A DNA stretch of 64,000 nucleotides from Rhizobium gallicum bv. gallicum R602sp. Its GTDB lineage: Bacteria > Pseudomonadota > Alphaproteobacteria > Rhizobiales > Rhizobiaceae. Position numbers and translations under genes: made by a program. The notes under the pieces were generated by a model. The model made no database searches, was not told the origin of the DNA, and saw only the letters and a list, made by a program, of their open reading frames with translations. The stretch lies in contig NZ_CP006880.1 in the NCBI RefSeq assembly GCF_000816845.1, forward strand, positions 62,001 to 126,000, written 5' to 3'. Below, piece by piece: positions 25,355 to 34,207 of this stretch; position 1 is the stretch's first letter, and each line of letters begins with the position of its first letter.

Positions 25355-27066
25355 CGCATTCCCCTGACATGTTGACAGTCGCAGAGCGTATTGCGCTCAG
25401 CTTGAAGCGGCACGACGTTTCAATGATCTTTGCGCAAAGCCTTCCATCCGCCGTCATTCTCGCAGCCGAAGCGATCGGCATACGGCAGGTTGCCTACCGG
25501 CAGGAAAACATGGGCGGCACGATGGCCGATGGCTATGCGCGGCGATCGGGAAAGGTCGGGGTCGTCGCCGCCCAGAACGGTCCGGCGGCGACACTTCTCG
25601 TTCCGCCGCTCGCCGAAGCCCTGAAGGCCTCCGTGCCGATCGTCGCCCTCGTTCAGGACGTCGAACGGGATCAGGCCGATCGAAACGCCTTCCAGGAACT
25701 CGACCATCTGGCGCTCTTCCAGTCCTGCACAAAATGGGTGAGAAAGGTGACCGTTCCCGAACGCATCGACGACTATGTCGACGCCGCGTTCACCGCCGCG
25801 GTATCGGGACGGCCGGGACCTGTCGCCCTGCTGCTTCCCGCCGACCTCCTGCGCGCCGAGATCGAGGCGCCGGTGCTGTGCCGGTCGGTGAGCTTGGGAC
25901 GATGGCCGCTTGACCGCAACCGTCCGGCAGACGCAGATATCGCGCGGGCTGCGGCATTAATCGCCGCGGCACGGGCGCCCGTTGTCATCGCCGGCGGCGG
26001 CGTGCATGCAAGCTGCGCCGCTCAGTCTCTTGCAAAGCTCCAGGAGGAAGCATGCCTTCCCGTTCTGACGACTAATATGGGCAAGGGTGCCGTGGACGAA
26101 CATCATCCACTATCGGCTGGTGTCCTGGGCGCGTTGGTCGGTCCGAAATCGCTCGGCCGCCATACGCTTGCCCTTGTCCAGGAGGCGGATATTGTTCTCC
26201 TCATCGGGACGAGAACCAATCAGAACGGCACCGACAGTTGGCGTCAGATTAACCCAGCCTCGGCCGTCATCCATATCGACGTCGACCCTTCGGAAATCGG
26301 ACGCACCTATGAAGCCGTCAGGCTGGCAGGTGATGCGGCCGAGACCATTGACGCGTTACGGGCAGCCCTTGCGACGCGCGATCTGTCGAAACGTCACGCC
26401 GCGCGTGCGGACCTGGTTGAACGCATCGCCAGCTGCTGGGCCATGTTTGACGCCGAACGGCAAGGCGTCAGTCATTCAGGTGCAACTCCGATCCGGCCGG
26501 AACGGATCATGCGCGAGCTGCAATCGCAATTGACAGCAGATACGACGGTCGTCGCAGACGCGAGCTACTCCTCAATGTGGGTTGCAGGACAGCTCCGATC
26601 GCTTTCAGCCGGGATGCGGTTTTTGACGCCGCGCGGTCTTGCGGGTCTCGGTTGGGGGTTGCCGCTTGCGCTGGGCGCAAAACTTGCCGATCCGGACAAG
26701 CCCGTTGTCGTCCTCGTCGGCGACGGCGGTTTTGCCCACAGCTGGGCGGAGCTCGAGACAATGGTCCGAAGCAACATCCCCGTGCTGATCATCGTTCTCA
26801 ACAACGGTATCCTCGGGTTTCAGCGCGACGCAGAGACCGTAAAATTCGGACGCTTCACCAGCGCCTGCCATTTTGTCGATGTCGATCACAGCCAAATCGC
26901 TGCAGCGTGCGGATGCCCGGCTGTCCGTGTCAGCGTCGCCGACGGGCTTGCCGAACATATCCGCACGGGGCTAACCGGCAACAAATCTCTGATGATCGAG
27001 GTCTTGACCGATCCCGAGGCCCATCCGCCTCTGTCACTTTTTGCCGCAATGGACGAGGCGGCATGA
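25351..27066 (+). CDS. Acetolactate synthase-like ThDP-dependent enzyme
   Basis: A 571-residue enzyme with the three-domain acetolactate synthase layout. E52 in AYRQENMGG is the conserved cofactor-activating Glu. The ThDP/Mg motif begins VLVGDGGFAHSW and ends IIVLNNG. A central domain (VIAGGGVHASCA) completes the fold. Family members decarboxylate 2-oxo acids or transfer the resulting carbanion. There is no small regulatory subunit, so biosynthetic branched-chain acetolactate synthase is unlikely. It could act on the 2-oxo acid or aldehyde made by the aminotransferase. It overlaps both neighbours by 4 nt. Confidence 0.88.
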   Translation: MTHSPDMLTVAERIALSLKRHDVSMIFAQSLPSAVILAAEAIGIRQVAYRQENMGGTMADGYARRSGKVGVVAAQNGPAATLLVPPLAEALKASVPIVALVQDVERDQADRNAFQELDHLALFQSCTKWVRKVTVPERIDDYVDAAFTAAVSGRPGPVALLLPADLLRAEIEAPVLCRSVSLGRWPLDRNRPADADIARAAALIAAARAPVVIAGGGVHASCAAQSLAKLQEEACLPVLTTNMGKGAVDEHHPLSAGVLGALVGPKSLGRHTLALVQEADIVLLIGTRTNQNGTDSWRQINPASAVIHIDVDPSEIGRTYEAVRLAGDAAETIDALRAALATRDLSKRHAARADLVERIASCWAMFDAERQGVSHSGATPIRPERIMRELQSQLTADTTVVADASYSSMWVAGQLRSLSAGMRFLTPRGLAGLGWGLPLALGAKLADPDKPVVVLVGDGGFAHSWAELETMVRSNIPVLIIVLNNGILGFQRDAETVKFGRFTSACHFVDVDHSQIAAACGCPAVRVSVADGLAEHIRTGLTGNKSLMIEVLTDPEAHPPLSLFAAMDEAA

Positions 27067-27839
27067 GCACCGGCGGGACAGGGCGGGTCGCCGTCATCAG
27101 CGGCGGCACCACTGGCATCGGCCTTGCAACTGCCCGTCGGTTCCTGAGGGATGGCTATCGCGTCGGCGTTTTCGGGCACAGCGCCGAAAGCGTCGAGCAA
27201 GCCGGCGCCAGTCTTGCCGCGAGCATCGAAGCGGGTCGCGCGGTCGCCTCGCAGGTCGACCTTCGGAAGCCCGAAGCCATTCAGAGCTTCTTCAATGACA
27301 TCCGCGCTCGCTTTGGTGCGCCGTCGGTCCTGGTCTGCTGCGCCGGGGTCTCACCGAAAGGCAACAATGGCCCGTCACTGGTCGGTACCATTCCGCGCGG
27401 GGAATGGGATGACGTGCTTTCCATCAATCTGACAGGTGCCATGCTGTGCTGCCAGTACGCTTTGCCCGATATGCAGAACAACCGCTTCGGGCGCATCATC
27501 TTCGTAGGATCGCTCGCTGGCCGGACGCGACCATTGATTGCCGGGCCTGCCTATGCGGTCTCGAAGGCAGCCCTTGCCGGATTGTCACGTTCGCTTGTAA
27601 CCCAATACGGACGCTTCGGTATCACCGCCAATGTTGTTGCACCCGGCCGAATTCTGACCGGAATGACGGGTCCGGCTTCAAGCGATGTCAATCGTGAGGC
27701 CATTAGGCGAATTCCGGCCGGCCGCTTGGGGACAGCCGACGAGGTCTCGGCCGCCATCGTGTTTCTCGCATCCGACGAGGCAGGCTTCGTCAATGGCGCG
27801 ATACTCGACGTCAATGGCGGCGAGTTTACGCCAAGCTGA
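27063..27839 (+). CDS. Short-chain dehydrogenase/reductase
   Basis: A 258-residue SDR with cofactor motif SGGTTGIGLA, the NAG-like motif CCAGVS, a catalytic Ser in FVGSLAG, and YAVSK with catalytic Tyr and Lys. The C-terminal GAILDVNGGEF is typical of FabG-like classical SDRs. The ATG overlaps the previous stop by 4 nt; a longer frame upstream is inside the ThDP gene. It probably reduces or oxidises a ketone or alcohol intermediate of the cluster pathway. Confidence 0.92.
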   Translation: MSTGGTGRVAVISGGTTGIGLATARRFLRDGYRVGVFGHSAESVEQAGASLAASIEAGRAVASQVDLRKPEAIQSFFNDIRARFGAPSVLVCCAGVSPKGNNGPSLVGTIPRGEWDDVLSINLTGAMLCCQYALPDMQNNRFGRIIFVGSLAGRTRPLIAGPAYAVSKAALAGLSRSLVTQYGRFGITANVVAPGRILTGMTGPASSDVNREAIRRIPAGRLGTADEVSAAIVFLASDEAGFVNGAILDVNGGEFTPS

Positions 27840-27852
27840 GAGGAGGACTGAG

Positions 27853-28572
27853 ATGGAAAATCGGGTGCTAATCTGCACAGAGGATCCGGAGCTTTATCTT
27901 CTCCTAAACCACATCCTTTCCGTAGAGGGGTTTCCGAGCCAGCTCGCCGACGGTGACGCCGATGTCGAATCTTGTCTGCAGAAAGGCGGACTGCTTGCCG
28001 TCATCTTCGATGGTGTTGCCTGGCACGGCGATATCGTCGCCCTTTGCAGCCTGTCAAAACAGGCTGGACTTGCCGTCGGCGCGTTGATCGCCGGCGACAT
28101 GCGAACCATGCATCTGCAGATGATCAAGGCCGGGCTTGATGACGGCATCATGCGACCGCTTGACCCCGAACGCCTGCTTGCCTTTCTCCGGCACGCGCGT
28201 CGTGCGTCCGGTGATCCGTCTGCCTTTGGCGAAGTCCCGCCGTCAGCTTCGCCCACCCATATATCGGTTTCGTCCGAACTACAGCACGTCACCATCAGTG
28301 GAAGGCGTCTGGCGTTAACCTCCATCGAAGGTCGGATCCTTGAGACACTCGTTCGCCACCGCAACAGGACCTGCTCCAGGGACGATTTGCTGACTGCCGT
28401 CTGGCGAGAGCCGCACGACGTTGGCGCCCGCACCGTGGATGTCCATATCGCTCGCCTTCGAAAGGCTCTGTCCGCCTGTCATGACGTCCGGATCAAGACA
28501 GTCTATGGCGAAGGATATGCGCTCGTTTCAACGCGAAAGGGTGAGGAGTTATGCGTCGCGGCGAGGCGATAA
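27853..28572 (+). CDS. Response-regulator-like protein with degenerate receiver (paralogue)
   Basis: A 239-residue OmpR-like protein, last in the operon, with AGGAGG before its ATG. The receiver-like half retains Asp in VIFDGVAW, but the acidic pocket is changed (LICTEDPEL), the Thr position is hydrophobic (VGALIAGDM) and the Lys is Arg (IMRPLDPER). The DNA-binding half is intact (ARTVDVHIARLRKAL, VYGEGYALV). These changes match those in the regulator at 16979, so the two are probable duplicates that use a signal other than a kinase. Confidence 0.85.
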   Translation: MENRVLICTEDPELYLLLNHILSVEGFPSQLADGDADVESCLQKGGLLAVIFDGVAWHGDIVALCSLSKQAGLAVGALIAGDMRTMHLQMIKAGLDDGIMRPLDPERLLAFLRHARRASGDPSAFGEVPPSASPTHISVSSELQHVTISGRRLALTSIEGRILETLVRHRNRTCSRDDLLTAVWREPHDVGARTVDVHIARLRKALSACHDVRIKTVYGEGYALVSTRKGEELCVAARR

Positions 28573-28787
28573 TGTTGGTGTCCTCAGGCAATCAACGGCT
28601 CACGTTGATCGTCCCCTGCAAGCTCACAGGATGTAGTCGCCGTCGACGCCGGACTTCGGTCGTTCCAATCTCTCACCGCCATGTGCAACTTTGTGGCAAT
28701 TTCCCCGAGAATTTAGGGATATGCCTCCGACTTCTTTATGGCAATTATCGTGTTTGGTGCGGTAGTCGAAGAATGGGAACCAGTGGC

Positions 28788-29112
28788 ATGTCGACCAATA
28801 CCGAAAGCTGGCGTGCACTCTCCAAAAGGAAAGTATTGATCACCGAAAAGCTTCTGTCCCGGGATTTTCCCGGACGCCATGAGCTGCGGATGCAATTACT
28901 TTCGGCCCGTGTCAGTCCGATTGACCGCCAGGATAGTTTACAATCTCGCATCGTTGGTCCCGCTGCATTGGTCGAGGCCCGCTTTCCAACCGAAGCATAT
29001 TATTTTGATGGACCCGACAGAAATAGTGGACCAGCTGTTCATCTGCCTCATTCACGTCGTCGAAGGCAATTTGCATGAACTCGAAATCTACAAAGACGAC
29101 CGCCGCAACTAG
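28788..29112 (+). pseudogene. DUF6984-like gene with a frameshift
   Basis: From the ATG at 28788 the frame reads SWRALSKRKVLITEKLL, then SRDFPGRHELRMQLLSARV, and continues to about 29045. There the matching C-terminal part (LIHVVEGNLHELEIYKDD) is in another frame, ending with TAG at 29112. One extra base near 29045 would explain this. The joined product of about 107 residues has the look of the DUF6984 family (FPG..ELR..L, then LLHVV.G.L.ELE). Function is unknown. As written, translation ends early with an unrelated Arg-rich tail. Confidence 0.55.
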
Positions 29113-29221
29113 CGTTCTTCCTGCGGATTAGGACCTAACGAAACTGCATCTCTTTTAATCCGCCAACTCTTGTAGTCCTGCCATCTTCATCACTCAAATC
29201 ATCACGGGAGGCGAGCACATT

Positions 29222-29503
29222 ATGAAAATCGATCAAGTTTACGCGTTCGAGGTGGTTGCCGGAAGCGAGGAGCTCCTCGGATACGAAGCCACCGAAGAGG
29301 ACGCACGCAAAGCTGCCCTGGCGCATCTCCGCGAACTGCGGGTGAGGGATCGAATGAAAATCAAGGTCCCGACGGGGATCTACAAAGTTTGGTTGAAGCC
29401 AATCGACACGTCGCTGCTTCTCGAAATCATGAACGTCCCGGACGAACGTGCGGATTGGCGGCTCGTAGAACGCATGGAGCGCATTGCGGTCGTAACGGAA
29501 TGA
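29222..29503 (+). CDS. Small hypothetical protein
   Basis: A 93-residue charged cytoplasmic protein with balanced composition: VYAFEVVAGSEELLGYEATEEDARKAA, then a basic segment and VWLKPIDTSLLLEIMN. GGGAGGCGAG lies about 10 bases before the ATG. No family is recognised. It stands alone between the DUF6984-like pseudogene and the glycerate kinase operon. Confidence 0.6.
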   Translation: MKIDQVYAFEVVAGSEELLGYEATEEDARKAALAHLRELRVRDRMKIKVPTGIYKVWLKPIDTSLLLEIMNVPDERADWRLVERMERIAVVTE

Positions 29504-29739
29504 TGGCGACCACCCCGGCATACTGCTTGTCGTGACACCCCGGCGTCCCGGTCAAAGGCCGCGTCCCGCACCGCCGGCGGCAGTCTCGACCAGCTTTACA
29601 AGGCGTGGCCCCATTCACTGCCAACCGCGGTCGCGGCCCGCATTCTCCGCAACCTTATCTTTCTTGCCTCGCGTCATCCTGACCTTGGGCCGGGCCGCCT
29701 CGCCGTTTTCGCCATTTCCGCACAATGGAATGTCGGCTC

Positions 29740-30915
29740 TTAAGATCGCAATACCGAACGCGTCGCAAGCATTAGACGCACGGCCTGTTCAGCCGCTTCC
29801 GTAAGCAGAGCTTCAGTTTCGCGGATCGCGTCTTCCAGCGTACAGGGCCGGTTGAGGATGCTGAACACCGCATCAATTCCGATCTCCCGTGTCGTCTCAA
29901 CGCCCGCACCGACGGTCCCGGCCAAGGCGAGAACCGGCAGCTTGTGGCGTTTGGCCCGACGTGCGATCTCCGCCGGAACCTTGCCGTGCCGCGTTTGTCC
30001 ATCAATCCCGCCTTCGGCGGTCATCACCAGGTCAGTCTTGGACAGCCTTCGATCGAGTTTTATGTGTCGAAGAATGAGATCGAAACGGGGATGCAGCTTG
30101 GCGTGGGCGAACGCGTGGAGGCCTGCCCCAAGTCCCCCCGATGCCCCACCTCCCTTCAAGGGCTCGACGTCGACATTGAGATCGCGGCGAACAACCCGGA
30201 CAAATGTCTGAAGACCTTGTTCCAGAATGGCCACCTGATCCGGCGTCGCACCCTTCTGCGGTCCGAATATCCGTGCAACGCCGTTCTTTCCGAGCAGCAT
30301 GTTGTAAGGATTGACGGCGACGTCGATGCTCACCTTCTCAAGGCGAGCATCGCGATCAGTAGCATCGATACGGTCAAGCGAACGCAGTGCCGCCCCATTG
30401 CCGGCAATCGGTTGGCCGTATCGATCCAGGAGGTGGACGCCAAGCGCCTGCGCCATGCCGGCGCCCGCATCGTTAATGCCGGAATCGCCGCAGCCCAGGA
30501 TGATGCGTTCGGCTCCGAGGTCGAGTGCCGCGCGGATCATTTCACCGACACCGTAACTGGTTGTTCGAGTGGGATCGCGCATATCCTTTGGCACGAGACG
30601 CAACCCGGCAGCGGCAGCCATCTCGATCACCGCCGTGCGTTTCCTCCGTCCTGAAAGAAGGCCGATATGGGCATCGACGGGTTGACCTACCGGACCTGTC
30701 ACGGTGAGTGGATGCAGTTTGCCCCCCAGGAGATCCACCATGGTTTGGACAAAGCCTTCGCCGCCATCGATCATTGGCATGCGCGTGATCTTGGCCCGTG
30801 GGAGAGCGTTGCGCACGCCCCGTGCGATCGCGTCTGCGACTTCACGAACGCCGAGCCCTTCCTTGAAGCCTGAAGGTGCCACCAGAACACGTAAACGCCT
30901 GTGCTTTTTCGACAT
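29740..30915 (-). CDS. Glycerate 2-kinase (GarK/GlxK family)
   Basis: A 391-residue kinase. Family landmarks are VLVAPSGFKEGLGVREVADAI at the start, PMIDGGEGFVQTMVDLLGG, GCGDSGINDAGAGMAQALG, the Gly-rich PLKGGGASGGLGAG and TAEGGIDGQTRHGKVP. It phosphorylates glycerate to 2-phosphoglycerate, feeding glyoxylate, glucarate or hydroxypyruvate carbon into glycolysis. It lies 18 bp downstream of the SLC13-type transporter on the same strand, so the two should be cotranscribed. Confidence 0.93.
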   Translation of the reverse strand: MSKKHRRLRVLVAPSGFKEGLGVREVADAIARGVRNALPRAKITRMPMIDGGEGFVQTMVDLLGGKLHPLTVTGPVGQPVDAHIGLLSGRRKRTAVIEMAAAAGLRLVPKDMRDPTRTTSYGVGEMIRAALDLGAERIILGCGDSGINDAGAGMAQALGVHLLDRYGQPIAGNGAALRSLDRIDATDRDARLEKVSIDVAVNPYNMLLGKNGVARIFGPQKGATPDQVAILEQGLQTFVRVVRRDLNVDVEPLKGGGASGGLGAGLHAFAHAKLHPRFDLILRHIKLDRRLSKTDLVMTAEGGIDGQTRHGKVPAEIARRAKRHKLPVLALAGTVGAGVETTREIGIDAVFSILNRPCTLEDAIRETEALLTEAAEQAVRLMLATRSVLRS

Positions 30916-30933
30916 AGAAACTCCTAACGCTAC

Positions 30934-32391
30934 CTACACCAACATCAATTCGATGGCGGGCCAGACGATCAGCACGAAGGCCATGATCAGAAGAAAATGA
31001 ACGGGCATAAGCACCGCACTGAGCCGAACGAGGTCACCCGCGCTATAGGCGTTCTCCTCCAACCGCCCAAAGAGCGCGACCGGTTTTGCGCTGACCATCA
31101 GCGTCTGACAAAGGCCTGTCGCCGAGACCAGCGTCAGCATCACCATGACGGCATCTGCGCCTGACGCCTGAGCAAGGATCAGGGTCGGCGGCAGCAAGAT
31201 CGATACCCGCGCAGTGCGGCTATGAATGATCAGATGAGACAGCAATCCGATCATGGCAACGAGCGCGATGAACATGATGGAGGGCAATTCCCCTGCTCGC
31301 AGAGGACGGAACACCATCGTGACCAGTGACTCGTTCAGCCCGGAAGTCACGAAACCATCTGCAAGGCAGATCATCGCGGCAAGGAAGACCAAAAGCGACA
31401 GGTCAACGTCGCGGAGGGCATCGCGAAATGATATTGATCCGACGCCGGGAAAGAAGACAGCAAGCGCGCCGATAAGCGCAAGGATCGTCGGGTCGATCCC
31501 ATGCATCGGTTCCGTCAGCCAGCCGGTCACCACGGCCGCGGCGATCCAGAAGATCGGCTGACGCGGAAGCGGCTCGCGCTTAAGGCTGTTTGGAGGAAGG
31601 ACGAGCATGCCTCGCCGTTCTTGCGCCGTCAAAAAGAGCCGCAGGATAATACTGGTCGAAAGAAATACGCTTGAAGCGGCAAAAGGCAGGCCCAAAACAA
31701 CCCAATCAAGATATCCGATCTCCTGACCGGACAGCCGTTGCACCATATCGATGGCGACGAGATGTGCGCCGGCACCAATCGGCGAGGCGAAGGCTGATAA
31801 AAGCACGATCGTCGGAAACAACAGCGCGAACGCCCTTCGCACCCGAGCACTGGTACAGTTCCCGGCAATTGCCGCGTAGGCCGGCACCATCATGGCCGCC
31901 CGGCCCGATGTGGAGGGAATGACGAAAGCGGTCGCGAGAAGTATCGCCGTCAGGACATAGGCAAGGGACTGAACCGAGCGCAAGCGACCGGCGGCCAGAG
32001 CAATGAGCTGGTCGGTAATGCCGCTCGCCTTGAAGGCTGCGGCCAGCAGAAACGATGCAAGAAGAAGCCAGATCAGCTGGTCGCCAAGAGTACCGAACAG
32101 AGCTTCCGGTTTTCCGGTAACGAACAACGTCATTGCAACGGCTGAAGTGACAGCAACAAAGGTGTCGTCGAGTGATGTCAAAGTCCACCCGACCAATGCG
32201 AGCACAAGAATCTGCAGGGAACGCCGGGCCTCCAGCGCCATCCCGGAGGCAAGAAGCTCGATTGCAATGGTCATCGACACTGCAACGAATACACCGACCG
32301 CTGGATGCCACCGCGTCGACGGCGTAGCCGATTGCGCGCCGGGCAAAGTCCGCCCGGATAGGGGCTGCGGCCAAATGTCTGCCTTCTCCAT
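30934..32391 (-). CDS. SLC13/DASS-type anion permease
   Basis: A 485-residue protein with about 11-12 hydrophobic helices and the ArsB/NhaD/DASS layout (FVIPSTSGRAAMMVPAYAAI in the first half, HSRTARVSILLPPTLILAQ in the second as the repeated SNT-like motif). Family members import di- and tricarboxylates or other organic anions with Na+. The start at 32391 has CGGAGC upstream; an earlier in-frame ATG at 32433 is possible. Pairing with glycerate kinase suggests uptake of glycerate, tartronate or a related hydroxyacid. Confidence 0.85.
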   Translation of the reverse strand: MEKADIWPQPLSGRTLPGAQSATPSTRWHPAVGVFVAVSMTIAIELLASGMALEARRSLQILVLALVGWTLTSLDDTFVAVTSAVAMTLFVTGKPEALFGTLGDQLIWLLLASFLLAAAFKASGITDQLIALAAGRLRSVQSLAYVLTAILLATAFVIPSTSGRAAMMVPAYAAIAGNCTSARVRRAFALLFPTIVLLSAFASPIGAGAHLVAIDMVQRLSGQEIGYLDWVVLGLPFAASSVFLSTSIILRLFLTAQERRGMLVLPPNSLKREPLPRQPIFWIAAAVVTGWLTEPMHGIDPTILALIGALAVFFPGVGSISFRDALRDVDLSLLVFLAAMICLADGFVTSGLNESLVTMVFRPLRAGELPSIMFIALVAMIGLLSHLIIHSRTARVSILLPPTLILAQASGADAVMVMLTLVSATGLCQTLMVSAKPVALFGRLEENAYSAGDLVRLSAVLMPVHFLLIMAFVLIVWPAIELMLV

Positions 32392-32596
32392 TAAGCGGCT
32401 CCGTTTAACGATTGGGGCGCCAAGTGCGCGCAACGGCCCTCCATCTCCTGTGCAATCTTAATGATCGCAGGTTAGAGGACGGGGTGCGGAAGGTTAGAAT
32501 TTGGTGAGAGGCGTGCTGTTTGCAGCGCAAACCCTTGTCCTGGACCCTCTGATCGGCAATCCTTGGCAACGAGCTCCCAACCAGACACGAGGCAGT

Positions 32597-34207
32597 ATGA
32601 CCGTCCGGCGGCGCATTTTTCTCTTCCAGTTAGTCACGATCGTCTTTGTCGCGGTGGTTGTCTGCCTGATGCTGATCACCCTCAAGCTGACGGACGATTT
32701 CGTAAATCGCATTGACGGCGTTCACTCTCGCTTCGAGGCGATCAGCGAACTTGACGGGCTCGGCAATAATTATGCCGAGCAGCTGGCCGAAGTCCTTCTG
32801 CTTGGCGCCGAACAGATGCCGGACTTCCAACTCGCACGGCAGCGGATGGAAGATGGATTCCGTGTGCTTGCCGAAGTGACGCGCAAGGAATTCGCCACGC
32901 TTGGAAGCCTTGGCGACGTTCAGCAGGAATTGCCGGAAGCAGAGTTCGCCGCACGGCTTCAGGAGTTCTATCGAGCGATAGATCGGGCGGCCGAGCGGGT
33001 TTTTAAGGCGCAGACGGCCGGCCAGCAGGATCGTGCCGTCGATATCTTCAGGCGAAGCATCGAGTATCGGCTTTCCAACGACTTTGAGACAATGCTCGAG
33101 GATGCCCGGCGCGAGGAGCGTGGAGAAGTTGCCGAAGAGCTGGCCCGGGTGAGAAGCACCCAACATACGGTCCTCATCGCTGCCGGAACGTTTTCGGTCC
33201 TTGTCATTGCAGCGGGGCTGGGTTTGGGCCTGACGCTGCAGCATTCGATCGCCCGGCCGGTCCGCCTCTTGGCGGCCGGTGCTGAGGCGATTGCCAATGG
33301 TCAACTCGATCATCGCATCCAGACGAGCCGCCGTGACGAATTCCTGGTACTTTCGCAAAGTTTCAACAAGATGGCCGAGGCGATCGAGCGCCAAAGAGCC
33401 AGCCTTAAATCCGCCCAGGCAAGACTCGAGCGCGAAGTCGATCAACGAACCCTTGAGCTGCGGCAGGCAAATGACCAGCTTCTGGCGCTTGATAGCAAGC
33501 GCAGCCAGTTCCTGGCGGATGCGAGCCACGAACTACGGACGCCGCTTACAATCTTGCGCGGTGAAGCCGAGGTGGCTCTTCGTGGGCGGCCGGGGCTTGC
33601 TGCCTTCCGCGATGCGTTGAATCGCATTCAGCTCTACGCAGCGGACATGGCGCGGTTGCTTGAGGATCTGATCGACTTCACGCGCACGGAGATCGACGAC
33701 GTCACCTATGAGTTCGAAACGGTCGGGGCCGAAGACGTGGTCGTTGCGGCAGTTCATGAATGTGAAATCCTTGCGCAACAAAAGCAGGTGGACGTTCAAC
33801 TCATCTCGCGAGCGCCGAAGCAGTTGATCCGGGCAGATCCCCGACGCTTGAAGCAGGCCTTGATGATCGGGATCGACAACGCAATCAAATATGCCGACCG
33901 CGGCGGTAGCATCGACATCGATATTTGTCGCAGCGGTGACGTCCTGGCGCTGACCGTCCGTGATCATGGCTGCGGGATTGATCCGGCGGAACTGCCTTAC
34001 GTCTTCGACCGATATTATCGCGGAACAAACAACGCCAGCCGCGCGGCCACGGGTCTCGGCATCGGGCTGCCGATTGCCAAAACCATCGTCGAGCGGCATG
34101 GCGGCACCATCACCCTCGCGCCTGCGCCGCCGCGCGGCGCAGTTCTCACCATCCGGCTGCCTGTCGCAGAAGGGGAAACACATGCGGATATTGATTGTCG
34201 AGGATGA
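32597..34207 (+). CDS. Sensor histidine kinase
   Basis: A 536-residue kinase with a first membrane helix (about 9-31), a long helical periplasmic domain, a second helix (about 195-215), HAMP (RLLAAGAEAIANGQLDHRI), a short coiled coil, and a catalytic core with H-box ADASHELRTPLTILRGE, N-box IGIDNAIKYAD, G1 DHGCGIDPAEL and G2 GLGIGLPIAKTI. The ATG at 32597 has GAGG upstream. It overlaps the regulator gene by 26 nt and is divergent from the permease/glycerate kinase operon. Confidence 0.92.
   Translation: MTVRRRIFLFQLVTIVFVAVVVCLMLITLKLTDDFVNRIDGVHSRFEAISELDGLGNNYAEQLAEVLLLGAEQMPDFQLARQRMEDGFRVLAEVTRKEFATLGSLGDVQQELPEAEFAARLQEFYRAIDRAAERVFKAQTAGQQDRAVDIFRRSIEYRLSNDFETMLEDARREERGEVAEELARVRSTQHTVLIAAGTFSVLVIAAGLGLGLTLQHSIARPVRLLAAGAEAIANGQLDHRIQTSRRDEFLVLSQSFNKMAEAIERQRASLKSAQARLEREVDQRTLELRQANDQLLALDSKRSQFLADASHELRTPLTILRGEAEVALRGRPGLAAFRDALNRIQLYAADMARLLEDLIDFTRTEIDDVTYEFETVGAEDVVVAAVHECEILAQQKQVDVQLISRAPKQLIRADPRRLKQALMIGIDNAIKYADRGGSIDIDICRSGDVLALTVRDHGCGIDPAELPYVFDRYYRGTNNASRAATGLGIGLPIAKTIVERHGGTITLAPAPPRGAVLTIRLPVAEGETHADIDCRG

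Noticed and set aside
29504..29739. Possible transposase remnant before the glycerate kinase
   Set aside because: A short frame resembled the end of an IS protein, but no inverted repeats, target duplications or catalytic motifs were visible.
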